Source: Micromonospora sp. WMMD1082 (lineage in GTDB: Bacteria > Actinomycetota > Actinomycetes > Mycobacteriales > Micromonosporaceae). Taken from it: a DNA stretch of 64,000 bases. The stretch is taken from positions 2,356,001 to 2,420,000 of the forward strand of contig NZ_JARUBM010000002.1 of assembly GCF_029626175.1 (NCBI RefSeq), read 5' to 3'. Shown one piece after another: positions 62,488-64,000 of the stretch; the stretch's first letter is position 1, and each line of letters starts with the position of its first letter. The notes under the pieces were generated by a model, which worked only from the letters and a program-made list of their open reading frames with translations, was not told the DNA's origin and did not search any database. Made by a program: the position numbers and the translations under genes.

Positions 62488-64000
62488 CGGCGACACTCCG
62501 GGGGCAGGCAACTCAGGTCGGCCAGCGCCGAGAAGAAGATGCGCCGCATCCCGCCCGGCTGCTCGGTGACGAAGACCCGCCCGCCGGTGGCCTTCGCGAT
62601 CGCGTTCAGCTCCTCGGGGTCGATGTCCGCACCGAGGCCGATGAAGATGATCGGCAAGGGGCGGCGCGGTTCCTGCAACCGCTTGAGTTCGGCGAGGAAG
62701 TCGGCCCGGCCGATGCTGTCGTCGTCCTCGTTGCGCCCGTCGGTCATCACCAGCACCAGGTTGATCCGCCCCGGCGTCCAGTTGCGCCGCGCGTCGCGGT
62801 ACGCGGCCAGCGTGCTGTCGTACAGCCCGGTGCCGCCCTGCGGCTTGACCCGAACGTCGGCCAACGCCTCGGTCAGCTGTTTCCGCTGGCCGCCCAGCGG
62901 GCCCACCGGCAGGATCTCGCGGTAGTCCCGGTCCCCGTCGACCTTGGTGGAGAAGGCCCAGATGCCGAGTTCGCTGTTGTCCAACAGCAGCGCGGCCCCC
63001 TCCTGGGCAGCCCGCACGGTGGCGTCGAGCCGGGTGCCGCCGCCCGGCACCGCCGCGGCCATCGAACCGGAAACGTCCAACAGGGTGAGGATCCGGGCGC
63101 TGCGCTGCACCCCGCTCCAGCCGGTCAGCACATCGCTGACCGTCTCCTCCGCCGGCAACGCAACCGGCCGACGTTCCTCCGCCCGCAGTCGGTCGCCGGC
63201 CGGCATGGCCGGCGGAAAGCCGGCCGAGGTCCGGAAGCCGTAGCCGGTAAACGTCTCCCGCGCCTCGCCGGTGAGCAGCCTGGCGAGGAATCCCGCGGCG
63301 GCGTCGCGCGTCCGGGCCTGCGCGGCGGGCAGCACCGCGTACGGCAGGTCGAGCCAGGGCACCTCGATCTCCGGGTACGCCGCGACCAGCTTGCCGGCGG
63401 CGGCGAGCGCGTTGTGTTCGAGTACGGCCTGTTCGCTGGCGGCGACGGCGTCGACCCGGCCGGGCAGGTCCCGGTTCGGGGCCAGCGAGCTGGCGTCCTC
63501 GGCCGGGCTGAAGGTCCGCTCGGCGAGGCGGCGCAGGGTCGCCGCCACGGTCGCGGCCGAGTCCCGGTTGTCGTCGGCCAGCACCCGGGCACCGAGCAGC
63601 GCACCGACCCCGACCGGGTCCACCGCCGGGTCCGGCAGCCCGACCTGGATCGCACCCGCCCTGGCGCCGACCAGCGATGCCCAGGTCAGCGGCCTGGCCG
63701 GCCACCCCGATCGGCGTGCGACGCGTTCGTTGACCGCCAGCACCACCGGCGTGCTCGCCACCGACGTGCCCTGACCGGGCACCTCGAACGCGCCCGCGGC
63801 GCGGGCCCGGCGCAGCCAGAACGTCGACTCCGGCAGCCACGCGTCCGCGACATCCTCACCGTCGGCGAGTTCCCGGACGACGGTGGCCGACGGCCGGGCC
63901 TGCACCTCGACCGACACGCATGGTTGGCTGCCGGCGTTCTCCCGCGCCACGCGGTCGAGCGCCGACGCGATCACCGGAGCGGCCATCACCCGGAGTCGGA
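62484..64000 (-). CDS. VWA-domain protein fused to solute-binding-like domain, 5' end outside window
   Basis: About 505 residues visible, open to the window edge. The first ~260 residues look like a periplasmic-binding-protein-like domain (LRVMAAPVIASALDRVAREN, ADAWLPESTFWLRRA, GKLVAAYPEIEVPWL). The rest is a von Willebrand A domain with complete MIDAS: LLDVSGSMA, GGTGLYDSTL and VMTDGRNEDD. Probably a secreted or membrane-anchored envelope protein; the missing N-terminus would show the signal. Coupled to the AftD-like gene. Partner role in wall synthesis is inference. Confidence 0.85.
   Translation of the reverse strand, partial: RLRVMAAPVIASALDRVARENAGSQPCVSVEVQARPSATVVRELADGEDVADAWLPESTFWLRRARAAGAFEVPGQGTSVASTPVVLAVNERVARRSGWPARPLTWASLVGARAGAIQVGLPDPAVDPVGVGALLGARVLADDNRDSAATVAATLRRLAERTFSPAEDASSLAPNRDLPGRVDAVAASEQAVLEHNALAAAGKLVAAYPEIEVPWLDLPYAVLPAAQARTRDAAAGFLARLLTGEARETFTGYGFRTSAGFPPAMPAGDRLRAEERRPVALPAEETVSDVLTGWSGVQRSARILTLLDVSGSMAAAVPGGGTRLDATVRAAQEGAALLLDNSELGIWAFSTKVDGDRDYREILPVGPLGGQRKQLTEALADVRVKPQGGTGLYDSTLAAYRDARRNWTPGRINLVLVMTDGRNEDDDSIGRADFLAELKRLQEPRRPLPIIFIGLGADIDPEELNAIAKATGGRVFVTEQPGGMRRIFFSALADLSCLPPECRR

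Noticed and set aside
62487..63840. Extension of the AftD-like frame upstream to 63840
   Set aside because: This part is the out-of-frame shadow of the VWA gene; the ATG at 62485-62487 with the ATGA overlap is the natural start.

Overview
The window is high-GC actinobacterial DNA with many GTG starts, 4-base ATGA/GTGA gene overlaps and actinobacterial marker genes: leuA with a leucine leader peptide, a lysC-asd pair, the TadA partner family and an AftD-type arabinofuranosyltransferase. The secreted polysaccharidases and the style of the intergenic inverted repeats suggest Micromonospora or a close relative in the Micromonosporaceae. This is inference from gene content; no taxonomic marker such as 16S is present.

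Layout. 1-2.8 kb: divergent xylan/arabinoxylan enzymes (GH62, GH30) with candidate shared operators. 2.9-6.7 kb: a HEPN-like protein, a membrane protein, a secreted lamin-tail protein and a phosphoesterase. 6.8-14.3 kb: a diguanylate cyclase, asd and ask (aspartate pathway), a lipoprotein, a nitroreductase, and leuA behind a Leu-rich leader peptide. 14.4-17.1 kb: an MFS exporter and an HNH-type lipoprotein. 17.1-23 kb: a dppABCDF-like peptide ABC transporter. 23.3-27.9 kb: recR, ybaB, dnaX, SRP RNA and tRNA-Ser(GGA). 28-34.7 kb: small hypothetical genes, two tandem FG-GAP proteins and a P450.

34.8-43.4 kb is an integrated element in tRNA-Ser(CGA). It is bounded by an 81-bp perfect direct repeat, and each end carries a 21-bp double TGAGACCA motif, but no integrase remains. 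It holds an ECF sigma factor with an overlapping 54-aa gene, a lower-GC two-gene unit (two-TM protein plus DEDDy 3'-5' exonuclease), an IS1634-family insertion sequence flanked by a 615-bp direct duplication, a small-protein/DUF6879/XRE-DUF5753 regulatory unit and a frameshifted acetyltransferase.

43.5-64 kb returns to chromosomal genes: deoD, TetR plus thioesterase, tadA plus its partner, an M23 lipoprotein, a GH81 glucanase behind a CebR-like operator, a PHP protein, an EamA transporter, a DUF885 protein and a methyltransferase. The window ends with a cell-envelope group: a DUF3068 protein, then translationally coupled VWA/solute-binding protein, AftD-like arabinofuranosyltransferase and methyltransferase.

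How genes work together: secreted hydrolases feed sugar uptake, probably under LacI-type control; Ask and Asd supply aspartate semialdehyde; LeuA opens leucine synthesis; Dpp imports peptides; DnaX, RecR and YbaB form the usual replication/repair neighbourhood; TadA and its partner act in tRNA editing.
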